Positions 28,065 through 36,519 of a stretch of DNA of 64,000 nt are shown here, piece by piece. Made by a program: the position numbers and the translations under genes. The notes under the pieces are model-generated. The model did not search any database. It was not told where the DNA came from and saw only the letters and a program-made list of their open reading frames with translations. How positions within the stretch are numbered: position 1 is the stretch's first letter; every line of letters starts with the position of its first letter. The stretch comes from Polyangiaceae bacterium (GTDB lineage Bacteria > Myxococcota_A > Polyangia > Polyangiales > Polyangiaceae): the NCBI GenBank assembly GCA_019637295.1, contig JAHBVX010000001.1:781501-845500 (forward strand), written 5' to 3'.

Positions 28065-28709
28065 ATGGGCCACGTGATCGAACGCGCTCCGAGCGCTCGC
28101 GCGACCTGCCGCGGCTGCGGAACCAAGCTCGGGAAGGGGGAGCTACGCTTCGGCGAGCGAGCGCCGAACCCCTTCGGTGAGGGCGAGGTCTGCTACTGGT
28201 TTCACCTCGAGTGCGCGGCGTACCTGCGCCCCGAGCCGCTGCTGGAAGCCCTCGCCGCCGCCCCGGAGCCGGACCCGAGCGCCCCATGGACCGAGCTGCG
28301 CGCCACCGCCGAGGTGGGCGCTCTGCATCGACGGCTGCCCCGCCTGATGCGCGCGGAGCGAGCAACCTCGGGCCGCGCGAGCTGCCGCTGTTGTCGCGAG
28401 CCGATCGCCAAGGGCAGCTGGCGGCTGTCCCTCGCCCTGTTCGAGGACGGTCGCATGCAGCCCATCGGCTTCATCCACGTCGCGTGCGCCGAGCCCTATT
28501 TCGAGGCGGGCGACCTGCTGAGCCGCATCGTCGCGCGGACCGGGGAGCTGACCGCCGAGGACCAAGCCGAGCTCGAGCGCGAGCTCGCGCGCCCGGCGGC
28601 CGCGCCCAAACCCGTGGTCAAGGCAGCGCCGCCGGAGGTCAAGCTGTCGAAGACCGAGGGCGAACCGGCTCCCGCCCACCGCCCCGCGCGCAAGCTCGAC
28701 GCCGGCTGA
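28065..28709 (+). CDS. Double PARP-type zinc-finger protein
   Basis: 214 residues with two matching fingers of the form C-x2-C-x27/28-H-x2-C: Cys15, Cys18, His47, Cys50 (CRGCGTKLGKGELRFGE...YWFHLEC) and Cys107, Cys110, His138, Cys141 (CRCCREPIAKGSWRLSL...GFIHVAC). The KG.LR/KGSWRL motif after the first Cys pair is that of PARP-type fingers, which recognise DNA breaks in eukaryotic PARP1 and ligase III. No ADP-ribosyltransferase or ligase domain is attached. A Lys/Pro/Ala-rich basic tail ends the protein. DNA binding is plausible but inferred. Start ATG 28065 lies 50 bp downstream of nothing recognisable as a promoter. Confidence 0.75.
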   Translation: MGHVIERAPSARATCRGCGTKLGKGELRFGERAPNPFGEGEVCYWFHLECAAYLRPEPLLEALAAAPEPDPSAPWTELRATAEVGALHRRLPRLMRAERATSGRASCRCCREPIAKGSWRLSLALFEDGRMQPIGFIHVACAEPYFEAGDLLSRIVARTGELTAEDQAELERELARPAAAPKPVVKAAPPEVKLSKTEGEPAPAHRPARKLDAG

Positions 28710-28789
28710 GGGACCCTAGCGGAAACCTTTCGCTGGCGCGTGTGTCTGCAGCGTGTTCCTGCGTGAAACGTGGAAGGGAGCCGAGTGTC

Positions 28790-30913
28790 ATGGCGAAGGT
28801 GTGTACGTCGTTCGCGGGTTTGTCCCTCGGGCTGCTGGTCGGCGGCTCCGCCTTGGCCAACGGCGGAGGCGGGGCCGTATTGCCGCTGGAGCGGCTCCGC
28901 CTGTACGAGACCGGCGTCGGCTACTTCGAGCGCTCGGGGGCACCCGGCGTGAACGCCGTTGGGCTGCCGGTGCCGACCGGTCATCTCGACGACGCCCTGA
29001 AGACCCTGGTCGTGCTCAGCGACGATCCCAACGCCGCCGTCACTGGCATCGAGTTCGGCTCCAGCGTCAGCCGCGGAATGGCGCGGGCGCTCGCCGGCCT
29101 CGGGGAGGATGGCACTGCCCTCGACCTTCACACGCTGCTGCGCAGTCTCAAGGGCGCCGAGGTGATCGTGAAGACGAAGACCGAGACGACCGCCGGACGG
29201 CTGGTGGAGGTGATCGACAGCGCCGACAGCAAGCTCGAGACCTGCGTGCGCGTCGCGACCGACGACAAGGAGCCCTGCGTCGTGCGCAAGGTCGCCACCC
29301 TCGTCGTCGTGAGCAAGGACGGTGAGCTTCGCCGGCTGCAGAGCGACGACGTGGTGTCCGTCAAACCCACCGACAAGGCCTTCGTCGCGCGGCTCGGCGC
29401 CGCCCTCGACTCGCTCAGCGATCGCAGCGCGCAGATGAAGAAGGAGATCCGCGTCCTGGCCAAGAGCGGCAAGAAGGTGCGCCTCGGCTACGTGACCGAG
29501 ACGCCCGTGTGGCGTACGACCTATCGCCTGGTGCTGGGTGCCGGAGGTACGGGCACGCTGCAAGGTTGGGCGCTCTTGCACAACGACACGGACGAGCCCT
29601 GGCGTGGGGTGCAGGTCGAGCTCGTCAACGGTCAACCCGACTCGTTCCTGTTCCCACTCGCGGCGCCGCGTTACGCTCGGCGGGAGCTGGTGACGCCCCA
29701 GAACGAGATGTCCACCGTTCCGCAGCTCATGGACACTACGGCGGACCGCCTGTGGGGCGACGAAATCGGAGACAGCTTTGGCGCCGGGGGGCTGGGTATC
29801 AGCGGCGTGGGAGAGGGTGGTGGGGGACGCGGCGAAGGTATCGGTCTCGGCACCATCGGCACGATCGGGCATGGCGCGGGGGCCGGCGGCCCCGGGGCGA
29901 GCTCCGCCCTCTCGGTCGGCAACCTCGCCGGCATCGCGCAGGCCGAGGGCGTCGAGACGGGCGCGCTGTTCCGCTACGCACTGCCCGCGCCCGTCGATCT
30001 GCGCGCGCACGGCTCGGCCCTCGTGCCGTTCTTGAGCGACGGCGTGAAGGCCCGGCGGATCGCGTCCTTCTCGGCGCCGGGCGCGCCGGCCCGCAGCGCC
30101 GTGTTCCTGCTCCACGACGGCAAGCAGACCTTGCCCGGCGGCCCCATCTCGGTCTTCGCGGACGGCGGCTTTGCCGGCGAGGCGTCCATCGAGCGGATGA
30201 AGCCCAAGCAGTCCACCGTGGTCGAGTTCGGGTTCGACCTCGACGTGGAGCTCACCCTCGCGGACTCCAAGTCCGAAGAGGAGACCCGACTGCTCGGCTT
30301 TGCGAGGGGCCAGCTCGTCCAGCACTACGTGCGCCGCACGCGACTCGCGTATGCCCTCGAGAACCGGAGCGGCAGCCCTCGGACCGTGTACTTGGCTCTG
30401 AAGCTCGTGAACAACGCCAAGGTCACGGGCGCCGACGAGCTCGCCTACGACTCGCGAGCGGGGCATGCCCTCGCGGTGTTCGCCGTCGGCGCCCGTGAGC
30501 AGAAGGAGCGACGCATCGTGGCCGAAGAGGGGCTCTCGCGTGCGCACGCCTTCACCGCGTTGACGTCCGCCTCTCTCACGACCCTGCTGAAGTCGAAGGT
30601 ACTTCCCGAAGACCAGCGAGCGATCCTGCGCGAGGCGCGCGAGCGGCTGCTGGAAGCGGAGGTGCGTCGCGGCGGCATGAAGCGGCGGCGGGCGGAGCTG
30701 CTCGAGACCGAGCGCACCATCACGCGGCTGCGCGAGCACGCGCGCGCGGTCGGCGGCGCGCGCTCGGACGGTGCCCGTCAACTCGTCGAACGCCTGCTGG
30801 CCGCGGAGGACGACGCCAGGCGCCTACGCGCCCGCATCAAGGAGCTCTCTCATGAAGCTCAGGCGCGCAAGGGGGCCGCGGAGCGCGCCCTCGCGCGGCT
30901 CGGCACAGGCTGA
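28790..30913 (+). CDS. Exported DUF4139-family protein with GTIGHG glycine segment
   Basis: 707 residues. A signal peptide (FAGLSLGLLVGGSALA) is followed by a DUF4139-like body: LRLYETGVGYFERSG, GHLDDALKTLVVLSDDP, VRLGYVTETPVWRTTYRLVLG and WALLHNDTDEPWRGVQVELVNGQPDSF. A Gly-rich insert (LGISGVGEGGGGRGEGIGLG, then TIGTIGHG) sits in the middle; the same kind of motif recurs in myxobacterial motility/secretion-type proteins. The last ~150 residues are a charged coiled coil (REARERLLEAEVRRGGMKRRRAELLETE). Probably periplasmic or outer-membrane; function unknown. GGAAGGGAG precedes ATG 28790. Confidence 0.8.
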   Translation: MAKVCTSFAGLSLGLLVGGSALANGGGGAVLPLERLRLYETGVGYFERSGAPGVNAVGLPVPTGHLDDALKTLVVLSDDPNAAVTGIEFGSSVSRGMARALAGLGEDGTALDLHTLLRSLKGAEVIVKTKTETTAGRLVEVIDSADSKLETCVRVATDDKEPCVVRKVATLVVVSKDGELRRLQSDDVVSVKPTDKAFVARLGAALDSLSDRSAQMKKEIRVLAKSGKKVRLGYVTETPVWRTTYRLVLGAGGTGTLQGWALLHNDTDEPWRGVQVELVNGQPDSFLFPLAAPRYARRELVTPQNEMSTVPQLMDTTADRLWGDEIGDSFGAGGLGISGVGEGGGGRGEGIGLGTIGTIGHGAGAGGPGASSALSVGNLAGIAQAEGVETGALFRYALPAPVDLRAHGSALVPFLSDGVKARRIASFSAPGAPARSAVFLLHDGKQTLPGGPISVFADGGFAGEASIERMKPKQSTVVEFGFDLDVELTLADSKSEEETRLLGFARGQLVQHYVRRTRLAYALENRSGSPRTVYLALKLVNNAKVTGADELAYDSRAGHALAVFAVGAREQKERRIVAEEGLSRAHAFTALTSASLTTLLKSKVLPEDQRAILREARERLLEAEVRRGGMKRRRAELLETERTITRLREHARAVGGARSDGARQLVERLLAAEDDARRLRARIKELSHEAQARKGAAERALARLGTG

Positions 30914-30936
30914 TGGGGCCGTGGCAGCCCGGTCCG

Positions 30937-31725
30937 TCACGCGGTCTCGCGGGGCAGTCGCCGTCTGGGCACCGAAGCGGCGCGCACGAACAGGTCGCCC
31001 GCGGACACCGGGGGCGGCCCGGGGAACAAGCGCATGATGCGCGGTGCCAGCTGCCACGTCGACAGCTGAATCGCGGGGATGAACACGATCAACATGCCCA
31101 AGCCGGCTAGCGCGAACACCAACAGCGGCCGACCGTCCGGGAAGCGCCACAGCACGATCAGGCCGGCCCCGAGCGAGGGCAGCACGGCCAAGAGCCAGGC
31201 AAGGCGCACGTGCCACGGCATCCGGAAATCACGCAGCTCCGCTGTCCGCAGTCGCACGGCGAAGTGCGTCAGCATGGTGTCTAGCACGACGGGCTCGGAG
31301 CATCGCTGTGCTGCGAGCTGACGCACGCGCTCCCGATGGTGCGCGAGGACGTCGGCCAGGCTCGCGTCGAGGGCCTGGTAGTAGTGGCGATCTCGCGGGT
31401 GCTGTCGCATCCCCGGGCTGAGCCTTCGCCACTCGGCCGGCGGTGGTCGGGGCACGGTCTTGAGCACCGTGCCGTCCTCGAGCAGGGAGTTGAACTCGAC
31501 CGGAGGGGAGCCGACGCCGGCCACGGACTGCACCAGTCCATCGTCGCTCACGCGGACCTCGTGAACCAAGTGCATGTTGGCGCGCTCGAGGTAGCCGTGA
31601 GCGAAGCCCACCGGCCGTAGCTCGAGCTCGTCGAGGGCGCGGCTCACGTCCGCGGGAACCTCGGCCCACACCCGGGCGAGCGGGTCCGCGGAGACATCGG
31701 CGTAGTCGAACTGCAGACTCCCCAT
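30937..31725 (-). CDS. Membrane protein with two TM helices, function unknown
   Basis: 262 residues. An acidic N-terminal soluble region (1-170) precedes two membrane helices (LAWLLAVLPSLGAGLIVLW and LLVFALAGLGMLIVFIPAIQL) and a basic tail. No family recognised. TAAGCT ends 6 nt before ATG 31725 and faces the divergent TAGACT of the next gene, so the 81-bp gap holds two back-to-back promoters. Confidence 0.65.
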   Translation of the reverse strand: MGSLQFDYADVSADPLARVWAEVPADVSRALDELELRPVGFAHGYLERANMHLVHEVRVSDDGLVQSVAGVGSPPVEFNSLLEDGTVLKTVPRPPPAEWRRLSPGMRQHPRDRHYYQALDASLADVLAHHRERVRQLAAQRCSEPVVLDTMLTHFAVRLRTAELRDFRMPWHVRLAWLLAVLPSLGAGLIVLWRFPDGRPLLVFALAGLGMLIVFIPAIQLSTWQLAPRIMRLFPGPPPVSAGDLFVRAASVPRRRLPRETA

Positions 31726-31731
31726 GCCAGC

Positions 31732-31737
31732 AGCTTA
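31732..31737 (-). promoter_or_regulatory. -10 hexamer TAAGCT
   Basis: Six nt separate it from ATG 31725. Confidence 0.45.
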
Positions 31738-31794
31738 GCGGAACTCGCGCGGCGCTGTTCGAGTTCGGCAGCGCTCGAGTCCCTGCGGCTGGTG

Positions 31795-31800
31795 TAGACT
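31795..31800 (+). promoter_or_regulatory. -10 hexamer TAGACT
   Basis: Six nt separate it from ATG 31807. The same hexamer and spacing occur before gloA at 55865. Confidence 0.5.
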
Positions 31801-31806
31801 ACGCCA

Positions 31807-32475
31807 ATGCGATGGACGACGGCGCTGGGCTCGTTGGTGGTGTGCTTCGCGAGCAGCGGTAGCGCTTGGGCGGACGCGGTGCCCCCGCCACCCGACAACT
31901 GCCCCCCGGGCAAGGTGCCGGTCACCGATCACCGAGGGCCGCGCTGTGAGCGCAAGGCGCCCACGAACTGTCCCTCCGGGTGGCGGGGGGTCGTGGGCGG
32001 CACCTGCGCGCTGCACCAGTGCACTGAGGACGCTCACTGCGGGGACGACAAGGTCTGTCGCGAGGTCTCCCTCTGCTACAAGCAGGAGACGCGCTACTAC
32101 ACCCATGGGCGGAACGATCACGCGCCGGTGCGCGGGCCGGAGCTGGGGATGGGTCCGCCCATGCAGCTCGATCCGCCCGTGACCGAGTGGGTGGCGTTCA
32201 ATGTGTGCGACACGGGCAGCGCGTGCCCCGCGCCGGCCGAGTGCAGACCCGGCAAGCTGTGCGTTGCCAAGGAGTCAGGGTCGTCGAGCGGGTCCGCCGC
32301 CGTCCCCGCGCGCTCGATGCCAACGAAGGCGGACGGAACGGTAGACACGCGGCCGTCGGGCTGCGGTAGCGGCTGTGCGGGAGCGCCCGCGGGCAGCCTC
32401 CCTGGAGCTGCGCTCGCTGCGTTCGTCGCGCTCGCCTTCGGGCTGCGCCGCTGGCTTGCGGCTGCAGAGCCGTGA
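31807..32475 (+). CDS. Cys-rich secreted protein with MYXO-CTERM-like anchor
   Basis: 222 residues. Signal peptide (LGSLVVCFASSGSAWA), then a Cys-rich region with NCPPGKVPVTDHRGPRCERKA, CTEDAHCGDDKVCREVSLCY and CPAPAECRPGKLC. The C-terminus has a double Cys motif (GCGSGCAG), a hydrophobic helix (LPGAALAAFVALAFGL) and an RRW basic end, matching the MYXO-CTERM sorting layout. Probably displayed at the surface; ligand unknown. Followed 7 bp later by a small lipoprotein gene. Confidence 0.75.
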   Translation: MRWTTALGSLVVCFASSGSAWADAVPPPPDNCPPGKVPVTDHRGPRCERKAPTNCPSGWRGVVGGTCALHQCTEDAHCGDDKVCREVSLCYKQETRYYTHGRNDHAPVRGPELGMGPPMQLDPPVTEWVAFNVCDTGSACPAPAECRPGKLCVAKESGSSSGSAAVPARSMPTKADGTVDTRPSGCGSGCAGAPAGSLPGAALAAFVALAFGLRRWLAAAEP

Positions 32476-32482
32476 AGTGGTG

Positions 32483-32914
32483 ATGCGTCCGGCTTGGAGC
32501 GTCCTCCTGCTGTCTGGTTGCGCCCACGCGCAGGCGCCGCGCGAGTGCCCCGCGGGATACATGACGGACGCGCGCGCCTCCACCGAGCTACGCGACGCCC
32601 TTCGCGCTGACCCGGAGGGCGCTCGACTGCTCGAGGCCACCGCCGGGCGCGCCACGTTCTGCTTCGCGCGCGGCGGGCCGGGCGTGCTCACGGAGGGTGC
32701 GCTGTTGCTCGATGACGCTCCCGCCGATCCCCGGGTGGTGGCGCGAGCTGCCCACTTGCTGCACCACCTCGCCCGGGGCGAGCGAGTGACCTCGGGTGAC
32801 CCGCACTCCGCCGACGAGCGAGCGGCGTCCGAGCTCGAGGCACGCTTGTTCGCCCGCGCCTGCCAGCGCAGCGCGAGTCCTCCTGCGTATTGCAACCAGG
32901 TCCCGCCACCTTGA
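32483..32914 (+). CDS. Small lipoprotein, function unknown
   Basis: 143 residues starting right after the previous gene. MRPAWSVLLLSGCAHAQ is a short lipoprotein signal with Cys13 as the probable lipid site. The rest is mostly helical with an AAHLLHHLARGE segment and two Cys near the end; no family recognised. GTG 32480, one codon upstream, could also start translation. Confidence 0.6.
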   Translation: MRPAWSVLLLSGCAHAQAPRECPAGYMTDARASTELRDALRADPEGARLLEATAGRATFCFARGGPGVLTEGALLLDDAPADPRVVARAAHLLHHLARGERVTSGDPHSADERAASELEARLFARACQRSASPPAYCNQVPPP

Positions 32915-32946
32915 CCGCCACCGGCGAGAGCGCGACCCTCCGCCGA

Positions 32947-33432
32947 ATGCAGCACCCCCATGGCCAACCTCCACAGGCTCCATCGCCGGTGCAGTACGCG
33001 CAGGTCCCTGCGCAGCCGACCGTCTGGGGCGTGCCGCTCGAGTACGGCGAGCGGGTGCTCTACTACAAGCGACACACCGGCGCCGGTGAGCGCATCTTCC
33101 TCATCTTCATCGGCATCATCTTCTTGCCCGTCCTGATCGGGATCCTGTTTCTCTACCTGGGCATCCGCTACGAGGCGACGCACAATCGTGTTCAAGTCAT
33201 CACGGATCGGCGCATCCTGGGCATCACCGGGACCCGCAAGCTCAAGACGGTCATCCCGCTCCCCCAGATCGGCCACATCAAGTACGAGACTCCAGGCAAC
33301 AAGTGGGTGATTCACGGCGCGGGCGACGTGATGATCTTCTCCTACGGTGAACACAACCACGAGTACCTGAGCGGCGTGATCCGATCGCTCGGCGCTCCGC
33401 AGCAGCTGCCGGCGGTCGCTTTCGAGCCTTGA
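32947..33432 (+). CDS. Membrane-associated bacterial PH-domain-like protein
   Basis: 161 residues. A Pro/Gln-rich N-terminus precedes a hydrophobic segment (IFLIFIGIIFLPVLIGILFLYLG) and a beta-rich part typical of bPH_2/YdbS-like domains: RVQVITDRRILGITGTRKLKTVIPLPQIGHI. Role unknown; this fold often sits in envelope stress or membrane-organising proteins. ATG 32947 is 32 bp past the small lipoprotein stop. Confidence 0.65.
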   Translation: MQHPHGQPPQAPSPVQYAQVPAQPTVWGVPLEYGERVLYYKRHTGAGERIFLIFIGIIFLPVLIGILFLYLGIRYEATHNRVQVITDRRILGITGTRKLKTVIPLPQIGHIKYETPGNKWVIHGAGDVMIFSYGEHNHEYLSGVIRSLGAPQQLPAVAFEP

Positions 33433-33459
33433 GCCGCCCGGGCGGGCAGCACCCGGCGC

Positions 33460-34302
33460 TCAAGCGATGATGGCGATGGTCTGCTGGTTGAGCGCCAAGA
33501 GCCGTCCGTCAGCGGTCCACAGCTCGCGCTGCTCGACGAGCCAACCGTCGACCTGGCTCCAGGTGTGCGCGCGATAAGCGAACGGCACAGCAGGGTCGAT
33601 GCCGCGAGGCGAACCGACTACTTGCAGGTTGAACGCCACCGTTCCCACCGGACGCGGCGTGGTCATGCGCGCGAAGGCCGCAGGCCACCAGGCGTCGAGT
33701 AGAGCGGCCAGGTACGCGGCGTCGCCCAGCGTCTCCGCGGTCGCGTCGCGGAGGCGCACCCACCCCTGCGCGCGCGCACAGGGCCCACCCTCGAACGGCA
33801 ACGGCCCTACCGTGCGGTACTCGAACTGCCGCGCGAACACCGGTGAGAGCACGCCGGACGGTATCGGCGCGATGCTGCGCCAGTCGGGCAAGTCCGGCGC
33901 CGTCAGCTCGCAGTAGGTCGCTGCGTCCGGGGCGCGCGGCCTGGCGAGCACGGCGACGCCGGTAGCTCGCACTTCTCCCGCTTGAAGCAGACGCGCGGCG
34001 ATGGTCGATTGCCCCGAGCCGATGCGGACGACTTCGACGAGCACCTCGGCGGGACCGACGCGCACCGCGCCCGGGAGCTCGACGGAGAGGGTGCGCAGCG
34101 GGCGGTCCGCGTTGGTTTCGAACAGCTCGATTGAGCGCGTCAGCGCCGCGATCGTGAGCCCGCCAAACGCGCCGCGCCCCTGCTGCCACCCGTCCGGGAT
34201 CTCGACGTCGTACACGCCCTTGTCCGCCCGTGGGCGGGGCCGCGACGCGCGCTCCAGATCAACCCCCTGCGTGGCTGGGGCCTCTGATGGGGAACCGGTC
34301 AT
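33460..34302 (-). CDS. Acyl-CoA thioesterase, TesB-like double hotdog
   Basis: 280 residues with two hotdog halves. The first has GWQQGRGAFGGLTIAALTRSIE and RTLSVELPGAVRVGPAEVLVEVVRIG; the second has RMTTPRPVGTVAFNLQVVG, YRAHTWSQVDGWLVEQRELWTADGRLLALNQQ. This is the arrangement of type II acyl-CoA thioesterases (4HBT_3). It would hydrolyse acyl-CoA to free acid and CoA in the cytoplasm; chain-length preference cannot be told. Divergent from the Uma2 gene. Confidence 0.8.
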   Translation of the reverse strand: MTGSPSEAPATQGVDLERASRPRPRADKGVYDVEIPDGWQQGRGAFGGLTIAALTRSIELFETNADRPLRTLSVELPGAVRVGPAEVLVEVVRIGSGQSTIAARLLQAGEVRATGVAVLARPRAPDAATYCELTAPDLPDWRSIAPIPSGVLSPVFARQFEYRTVGPLPFEGGPCARAQGWVRLRDATAETLGDAAYLAALLDAWWPAAFARMTTPRPVGTVAFNLQVVGSPRGIDPAVPFAYRAHTWSQVDGWLVEQRELWTADGRLLALNQQTIAIIA

Positions 34303-34481
34303 GGTGGGCGGCGTGGTCGAGGGTCGAGCGCCTCCGTTTCTAGCACCGAATCCTCCGTGGGGGACTCCTGCGTGCAGGGGCGGCTGCCCTTCTGCTGCAC
34401 GCGCGCCCGTGCACGCGCGCCCGCGAGACGCCGCGCTGGCGCGGGTTTGAACTCATCGGACTGCGGGGCTACCCTCGCAGG
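34303..34481. other. 179-bp intergenic region with GC-rich short repeats
   Basis: It lies between divergent genes. It contains overlapping copies of cacgcgcgcccg (34392-34435) and, at its right end, TACCCT ending 6 nt before the Uma2 start. Confidence 0.4.
34470..34475 (+). promoter_or_regulatory. -10 hexamer TACCCT
   Basis: Six nt separate it from GTG 34482. Confidence 0.45.
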
Positions 34482-35012
34482 GTGAACGCAGACGCAGCTC
34501 GACGCCGTGCCGGCTACGCAGATGTGCTCGCGGCGCCTGAACACGTCGTCGCGGAGGTCGTCTTCGGCGTTCTCTACCAGAGTCCGAGGCCGGCGCTTCC
34601 CCACGCTGCCGCTACTGCCGCCATCGGAGAGGAACTCGGCCCGCCATTCAAGCGCGGTCGGGGTGGGCCGGGTGGGTGGATGATCCTGGACGAGCCGGAC
34701 CTCGGTGGCTGGCGTCGGGAGCGTCTGCCGGAGCTTCCTGATGCGCCCTACCTCGAACTCGCTTCAGACTGGGCATGCGAGGTCTCGTCGCCGTCCACGC
34801 GGCGGCTCGATCGCGGCCCCAAGCGCGACGTGTACGCCGCCCACGGCGTCGGGTGGTTGTGGCTGGTCGAGCCGCTCGAGCAGTTCATCGAAGTGCTCGC
34901 GTTGGACGGGGGCACCTATCGCGTAGTCATGACGGTCGCTGGAGGTGGGCTCGAGCGCGTTCCGCCGTTCGACGCCATCGAGCTGCCGCTTGCGGCGCTG
35001 TGGCAGCGGTAG
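34482..35012 (+). CDS. Uma2-family (DUF820) putative endonuclease
   Basis: 176 residues with the PD-(D/E)xK-like pattern of Uma2 proteins: VVFGVLYQSPRPALPHA, ILDEPDLGGWRRERLP, YLELASDWACEVSSPSTRRLDRGPKRDVYAAHGVGWLWLVEP. The E in CEVSSPST and the K in GPKRDVYA are the expected catalytic residues. These proteins are abundant in cyanobacteria and myxobacteria, and their biological role is unclear. Confidence 0.85.
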   Translation: MNADAARRRAGYADVLAAPEHVVAEVVFGVLYQSPRPALPHAAATAAIGEELGPPFKRGRGGPGGWMILDEPDLGGWRRERLPELPDAPYLELASDWACEVSSPSTRRLDRGPKRDVYAAHGVGWLWLVEPLEQFIEVLALDGGTYRVVMTVAGGGLERVPPFDAIELPLAALWQR

Positions 35013-35059
35013 TCGGCTATGACTGATGGCTTGATTGCCGACTTCAGGATGTTCACGTC

Positions 35060-36466
35060 GTGACGTTGATGCGACGGCTGGGCGCCTTGCTCGCTTGGGC
35101 GGGGGCGGCCTGTGCGCCGGCGGCGAACCCCGCGCCGAGCGCCACCGCGTCGCACGGCACGCGCGCAGCCGCGGCCGAGCCGCCTGTAGGGTCAGAGGGC
35201 GAGGGCACAGCCCAGCCTCCGCCCGACAGCGGACCTTCGGAGCCGGTGTACGTCGCGGTTCGGGGCGTAGGGGTGCTGAAGCTCGAGGGCGATCGCTTCG
35301 CGCCGGTGTTCGAGACCAAGTCCGGTTTGGTCGATCTCGCCCTGGGGCCGAGCGGTACCTTGTTCGCCAGTTACTACGACGTCGGCACCGTCGCCGTTCG
35401 GGCGGGTACGGTCCGCTCCATCGCCCGCGCTGCGTACAGCCAGCTCAGCGTGAGCGCCGACGACGACATCTGGGCGACCCCGGACCCGTTTGCTTGGGCC
35501 GTCCACCACTACGACGGCACGCGCTGGTCCACGGTCAAGCGTCGGGAGGAGTTCTCCGGTCAGTTCGACGACAACAAGCTCAATGGGCTCGTCGCGCAGG
35601 GCGGCGCGGTGTGGGTGTCGAGCTGGAACGGGTTGTTTCGTGGCGTCGGTCGCAACTACGAGAAGGTCGAGCTCGGCGAAGGCACCGGCAGCCGCCCGCC
35701 CTGGCAACTGGCTGCGCAGGGGGAGCGGCTGCTGGCACGCTTCGAGTCGGGTTGGTTCGGGCACGACTCGGGCGACTGGCGCAAGCTCTCGTGGCCGCGC
35801 ACGGCGTCGATCCAGAGAATCTCCGCCGCCGGCGCCGCGGTCGGCGTCGACTTCGAGCGGCGCAGCATCGTGAGGGGAGACGTGGATGGGCGCGTCGCGA
35901 CGATCGACGTCGCGAGCGCAGGTCTCGTCACGGACGTGACGATCGACGAGCGAGGTCGCGCGTGGGTGGCTGGCGAGTACGCGCTGGCGGTGCTCGATCC
36001 CCGCGGACGGGTGCTCGCGTCGTACGAGCCCGGCACCCTCGCGGGAGTCACCGGCAGGATCCAGCGCGTCGTGGTCTATCGTCACGGTCCAGCGCGGCTT
36101 CCGCTCGAGGTCGCAGCCGTCGCGCGGGAGCTACGAGGGAGCGTGAAGCTCTACCGCTCGGGTCGTCCGCTCTCCGGCGCGCTCGTCGAGCTGTGCCCGA
36201 GCGCGCTCGGCTGCGCGAGAGCCAGCTGGAAGCGGACCGCCACCTCCGCGTCGGACGGCACCTTCCGCATCCGCGAGGTGCCTCCGGGCGACTTCGTGCT
36301 CCACGTCGCGCTCCCCGCCGGGCTGCCCGACTGCGCGACTCCCTTCACGCAGAGTCCAGGCCGAGCCGTCTCGGTGGCCAAGGAGTGCACGGGTCCGCCG
36401 GGCACCCCCTGCGACCTGTCGACGGTGCTCGTTTGTCTCCCGTTCGAGCTGCCGCCGAAACGCTGA
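35060..36466 (+). CDS. Propeller lipoprotein with C-terminal carboxypeptidase-regulatory-like domain
   Basis: 468 residues. Signal with lipobox AWAGAACAP, an Ala/Pro/Ser spacer, then beta-propeller repeats of the two-component-regulator-propeller sort (VYVAVRGVGVLKLEGDRFAPV, DDDIWATPDPFAWAVHHYDGTRW, GAVWVSSWNGLFRG, GRAWVAGEYALAVLDPRG). The final ~100 residues look like a CarboxypepD_reg/Kre9-like beta sandwich (GSVKLYRSGRPLSGALVELCPS...TSASDGTFRIREVPPGDFVLHV). Likely a periplasmic or outer-membrane sensor or binding protein without an attached kinase. Start GTG 35060 or ATG 35069. Confidence 0.68.
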   Translation: MTLMRRLGALLAWAGAACAPAANPAPSATASHGTRAAAAEPPVGSEGEGTAQPPPDSGPSEPVYVAVRGVGVLKLEGDRFAPVFETKSGLVDLALGPSGTLFASYYDVGTVAVRAGTVRSIARAAYSQLSVSADDDIWATPDPFAWAVHHYDGTRWSTVKRREEFSGQFDDNKLNGLVAQGGAVWVSSWNGLFRGVGRNYEKVELGEGTGSRPPWQLAAQGERLLARFESGWFGHDSGDWRKLSWPRTASIQRISAAGAAVGVDFERRSIVRGDVDGRVATIDVASAGLVTDVTIDERGRAWVAGEYALAVLDPRGRVLASYEPGTLAGVTGRIQRVVVYRHGPARLPLEVAAVARELRGSVKLYRSGRPLSGALVELCPSALGCARASWKRTATSASDGTFRIREVPPGDFVLHVALPAGLPDCATPFTQSPGRAVSVAKECTGPPGTPCDLSTVLVCLPFELPPKR

Positions 36467-36519
36467 GCCGCCACCGACCGTTGACGCCTCGGGTGCGCGG
36501 GGGCACAGTTCTCGGCGTG

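Noticed and set aside
28496-30781. 761-codon minus-strand open frame
   Set aside because: Antisense to the DUF4139 protein, whose signal peptide, ribosome site and family motifs support the plus strand.
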